NCBI GenBank assembly: GCA_029747015.1
Contig: JAKOGI010000143.1
Span: forward strand, 510,001-574,000
Length of the DNA stretch: 64,000 nucleotides
Source: Carnegiea gigantea
Lineage: Eukaryota; Streptophyta; Magnoliopsida; Caryophyllales; Cactaceae
Reading direction: 5' to 3'
Below are positions 59,759 to 64,000 of the stretch, one piece after another. The position numbers and the translations under genes were made by a program. Positions within the stretch are counted from its first letter, which is position 1, and each line of letters begins with the position of its first letter. Under the pieces are notes generated by a model. The model was not told the origin of the DNA. It ran no database searches and saw nothing but the letters and a program-made list of their open reading frames with translations.

Positions 59759-62198
59759 AGTGGCTAGGGTTTTAAGATCTATAGAAATTGGAAGTCATTT
59801 TGCCAAGTAGGTTTAATCCCTACTCTGATAAATGAATGTATTTTGAACGTTTCAAAAAAAAAAAAAAAAGAAAATTTTCGTTGGCATTATGTAGATTTGC
59901 TTTGAGCATAAACCATTCCAAAAAGAAGAAAAATAGATGTACACCTACATAGAATGCAGAGTTGGCTCTCCTCGAAATTGTTTTTGGTGCAATGTTTACT
60001 CATGCATTATTAACAATTTCTCCCTTAAAATTTTATCTCCCCATACCTCGTGAAAACGGAACCCACACTGAGAATTGTTGTTATTCTTTAAAATTGTAGG
60101 TCGATTTATAGGCTACACAGTTTTTTATTTTTATTTTGTTGATGTATATATAGAAGGAAAAGGGACTAAGCAGGCAGAATTCACACTCGTGACCTTCACA
60201 ACAATTTCCAAATATTTTACCAACTGTATCAGGCCCAACCTGATTTGCATGTCCCCCTCCATCTATTGACAACTTACTAAGTCTACCCAATACATAACCT
60301 ACACTTCCCAAAAATATAACGGAGGAAATGGACCTTTTCTTCTAAAAAATCTCTACATAATATCTAATGATCATTAGGCAATGAGGTCACAACTCACAAC
60401 TAGACGAGACTCACAGCATACTTCGGCCAACATCCTCCATGTATCTTTTAAGTTTCACAACTCAGAGAACTATCCAAAGAAATGGGCTGATTATGGATCC
60501 AAACTGTAAAAAGCCCACAGGTGGTGAGATGACCCTATGGACAACCATTAACATTCATGTTGTTCGTCCTGTATATCCAGCCCAATATCAACAATCAAAG
60601 ATTTTCTGTGGGATGATTTGTAGCACCAGCCCACACAAATTTCAATTTTCTCTCAACATTTTGTCCTCTCATTTATTGGCCAGGCCTACTAATTTATTTT
60701 GATAATCTACTTTTAATATTTTGAGAATCAAGTCCATTGACAGTTTAGCATACAATGTTCTAGTGGACCCACTTTTTGTAGAATTTGAAAAGAGCCGAAT
60801 ATAAGCAGTCTTGTCCCTACAAACATCCCAACTATGGAAAGACCGATTCTAAGAGACCCAAATAAACAAAAAAAAAAAAAAGAAAGAAAGAAAATATTCG
60901 GGCCCCTATAAGTAGAGTCTTACAAATTTTTATTACATTATATATAGACCATAGCCGTAAGCATGTCACTAATGACATCATTTTTGCACATAATAGTAAA
61001 GGAATATAGTAATATTCTAAGTCCAGATCCTTTGTTTGGGCCTAAAATTATACAGATTTGTCATCAAAAGCTGTGGAAATAAACTAATGACGAACGATAG
61101 TGGTGAACTGGTGGGAGTAATCACCATCAAGACATAAAATAAAGAAACAATGTGGATAATGAATTTAATTTAGAATTGGTTACGTTTTTTTAATGGAATG
61201 GTCGTGATCACAGCAGCAAACAGTAAATATATTATGATCCATTGATTAAAACTCTAGTTTCCTGTTAAATAACAGAGCACAGGAAAAAAAAATATATTTT
61301 TCGTTTGAGCAGAAATATGAAACTACTGAGTACTAATAATGCTGTTGAGTGTCCATATAATGATAGTGCATGGTTGTGAGTTACGTTGTGACGCATTCTA
61401 CTTCTTGATATAATCATACTTATAGTCTTAAGTTTGGTTCCCCTAATCCGCTTATTCTAATGTAATATTTTTTTAACAATTTGTTTGAAAATGTGCAATT
61501 ATTTCGAAAATTTTGACAATTTTCAAACTTTTTCAATAGATCCGCCAAATTGTAGTAAATCCTTTGAATTTTTACCCAGAAAAGGTTTGAAACTTATAGA
61601 ACAAGGATGGTTCTATCTTGAACGTATATTATTTTTAAAGTCTTTTTACTGGTATTCATGACAAGAGGCAAAATTTAAAAAGGCAAAGAATGCAATGCAT
61701 AGTCACTTAGCATACATTATTAATCTAATTAAACGCTCATGGGTTTTGACAAAATACTTATGCACGTTTATGCATGATTTATGAACAACAAGCACTTGGA
61801 CAAATTTTGAAGTTGCATCGGCTTTCCAATATACCGATGGATTGACATAATAAAAAATCTTTACACCAAAAAAGGAAACTAAAATGGAATTTCAAAGTGG
61901 AGGAGGCAGGCTTCGAAAAGCTAGTGCCACGCTAAAACCTAACATGTAATGGTAATGCATATTTAGTATCTAGTATTTTAAAAAAAAATTAAAAATAAAA
62001 CAGGGCAATGATTGGGGGAAAACCATATCAATCCACGAGAATTCAACAACAACTAAAGCCAACGAAATGCATATTCCAAACATATTCTGAGACGAAAGTT
62101 GTTCATTGGATAACTATCATAGTATCCGTAGCCATGCATGCATGATAAATGATGGACAGTAACCTTAATTTATTAATTAAATGTACTAGCTGTCTTCG
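59759..62198. other. Intergenic, no gene recognised
   Basis: AT-rich. Around 60,056-60,085 there is GGAACCCACACTGAGAATTG followed by TTGTTATTC, a retroposon-tail motif like that of the RTE LINE. Short A-runs occur at 59,854 and 60,869. Open frames show no known protein features. Confidence 0.6.
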
Positions 62199-62754
62199 CT
62201 TTTTGGTGGGAATGGTATTGGGGTCGGATAAATTCAATTAAGTTTCGGATGTAAAAATCTTCTCCGAATTCGATCTGAATTGATTTCCTATCCTTTGTGA
62301 TAGTTTTGGGGGCTATTTTTTCATCAGAACTTATTCCATTCACCTGTCATATCACACCAACCGAATATTGAAACATTTAATGCTAAACTATGGGGTGCTA
62401 ACAAGTGACACGGAGGCAGATGATGACAACGTCCTACGTTCAGGTCAACATTGAAGAGAGACAAAGATTGCGAGAGACAGTCAACTAAGCGACTGGTGGT
62501 GAGGTAGGGTTGAGGCTGAAGGGTAAACATTAGGTTCGTAAAATTTTAGATTTGAATTTTAATTAACAAGATAATCGGACTAGATTAAAAAATCAGATCA
62601 GATGTTATCTTGTCTCTGAATCCAACCTGAATTCATATTATTTTTTTGGGCTAGGATTCAAATATTTTTCCTTTAGATCCGAATCGAATTATTTTGCCTC
62701 AAATCAGACCAATGTGCCTCAAAATCGGATGTAATTATCATCCCCACATCTTGG
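62199..62754. mobile_element. Second copy of the non-autonomous hAT-type element
   Basis: 62,207-62,746 (540 bp) starts TGGGAATGGTATTGGGG and ends with the reverse complement of TGGGGATGATAATTACATC. CTTTTTGG (62,199-62,206) and CATCTTGG (62,747-62,754) agree at 6 of 8 positions and are probably the aged target duplication. Subterminal CGGAT/ATCCG-type motifs match those of the copy at 16,386. More diverged than that copy, noncoding. Confidence 0.7.
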
Positions 62755-64000
62755 ATTGTAACATAGTCCACCTGCTATTCACTTGACAAATTTGTGGTAT
62801 ATTTTGGAATTTTCATTAGAGTTGTATAATTACTCTAATGCGCCTGAAAGTTGCAGAGAAACTTTTGATGAGCAAGTGTAAAATCTATTGGGGACTTCTC
62901 CAATTTGTAGGGAAAATTGTGAATTTTTATAGTTGAATTTCAAATATTAATCTTGAGAATTTGACCAGAACTTAAAAAATATAATGAAAACAGAAATTCT
63001 CTAACTTACAAGAAACACCACACGTATTAATCCCGGGAATGGCTTGAAAATTTATAGGAGTTCTCAGACTTCTAGAAATCCATTGTTGATTATAGCCAAA
63101 TTTTGTTTGTCAATACTCAACAATGCAAAAAGAATCCAAGGGTATATAACGGAGCATATGCTTACTTTTGGTGCTGCTATTTAATTGGTGGAGCTTCAAA
63201 AATCTACCTCGAGTAATGAAAAACCCACCAAATCCATGCAACTTATATGACTGGAGACTGAATATATGTTATAAGATAAAGAGCAAATAAAACCCCCTCC
63301 TCCGGTAATATATATCATCCACATAGCAGTGTGTACTCCCACCTGCCACGTTTATATGTTTTTTCAGCGTGTATTTATCATATAGACAATTTTTAATATG
63401 CGACACTAATGTAACTTGGGAGAGAATATGTACTCTTAAGAGTATGATGTAGGCCTTGTCCCCTCCCCCATGAAAAGGGCATATATATCTCAAGTATCTG
63501 TCTAGCTTAATTGCCTCAACTTTCTTCATGATCAAATTAATACTTAAAATTTCTTTGTATAAGGTTTATTTTGCTCAATTTTTTCTTAATTTTGTGGCCT
63601 TATTTCTTCGAACTCGTGTGAGCTTTTATTTTGTGTATATTTTTATCATAAGACTTTAATACTCTTGTCCAGCTTTAAAAATCATATTTTGTGCACTAAT
63701 GTTGGGTTATAACTAGGAAAGATCATACTTTTTTCAATCAATATATCATCACCACTGTGCAAGCCTGATAAGTTATATATCTTTTGCTATCGTAAATTCT
63801 TTTATTACCACCGTCTTAAGTAATAACTAACTAAAAATTAAAGTCATCCCACAACACCTGATCTCATTCTTAAATCTATTTGATTAAAGTTTTATTCAAT
63901 CAAACAATCCAAATAATTGCATGTTCCTGGGGTTCCCTGTCCATCATTGTAAGCAAGTTTTAATCAAATCTTCCCCATCATTATTAAAAAAAAAAAGGGG
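62755..64000. other. Intergenic, no gene recognised
   Basis: AT-rich to the window end, which closes with an A11G4 run. Short frames only. Confidence 0.6.

Noticed and set aside
62324..62530. 68-residue minus-strand frame
   Set aside because: Inside the second hAT-type non-autonomous element, no protein features.

Overview
This window is nuclear DNA from a flowering plant, most likely a eudicot. It is AT-rich and gene-sparse, with GT-AG introns, plant-specific gene families and the usual plant repeat classes (copia, TRIM, RTE LINE, hAT, CACTA, SINE, microsatellites). I cannot name the species. No prokaryotic-type operon, CRISPR array or novel multi-gene system is visible.

Layout. 0-9.3 kb is repeat-dominated. 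It holds a SINE 3' fragment, a structurally complete TRIM retrotransposon on the minus strand (919-1525, 5-bp target duplication), a Tourist-like MITE and a structurally complete Ty1/copia element (4066-9273, 291-bp LTRs, 5-bp target duplication, pol broken by stops). At 10.1 kb there is a small gene for a basic plant protein of unknown role. From 14.75 to about 28.1 kb lies an HSP110-type HSP70-16 homologue: the first two coding exons are intact, a hAT-type element sits in intron 1, an RTE LINE sits in intron 2, and the later exons carry many indels. From 29.4 to 36.5 kb a MATE (DTX) transporter pseudogene runs on the minus strand. Its intact tandem paralogue (7 exons, 493 aa) follows at 40.8-43.9 kb. 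A large palindromic element with A/T-expanded core sits in the dead copy, and a mini-CACTA sits in an intron of the live copy. From 46.7 to 53.3 kb there is a complete six-exon VPS20 (CHMP6) ESCRT-III gene on the minus strand. At 55-57.3 kb there is a small MGNCC-type plant protein gene with a truncated sister copy. 57.3-64 kb is mostly intergenic, with a TPR-like fragment and a second copy of the hAT-type element.

The live genes have unrelated jobs (export or vacuolar transport, endosomal sorting, chaperoning) and only share the locus. The main themes are local tandem duplication followed by decay of one copy (MATE pair, MGNCC pair), decay of the 3' half of HSP70-16, and a well-preserved set of small non-autonomous transposons with readable termini. 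VPS20 and MATE-2 read through 13 exons without a frameshift, so the indels in the pseudogenes are probably real rather than sequencing error.
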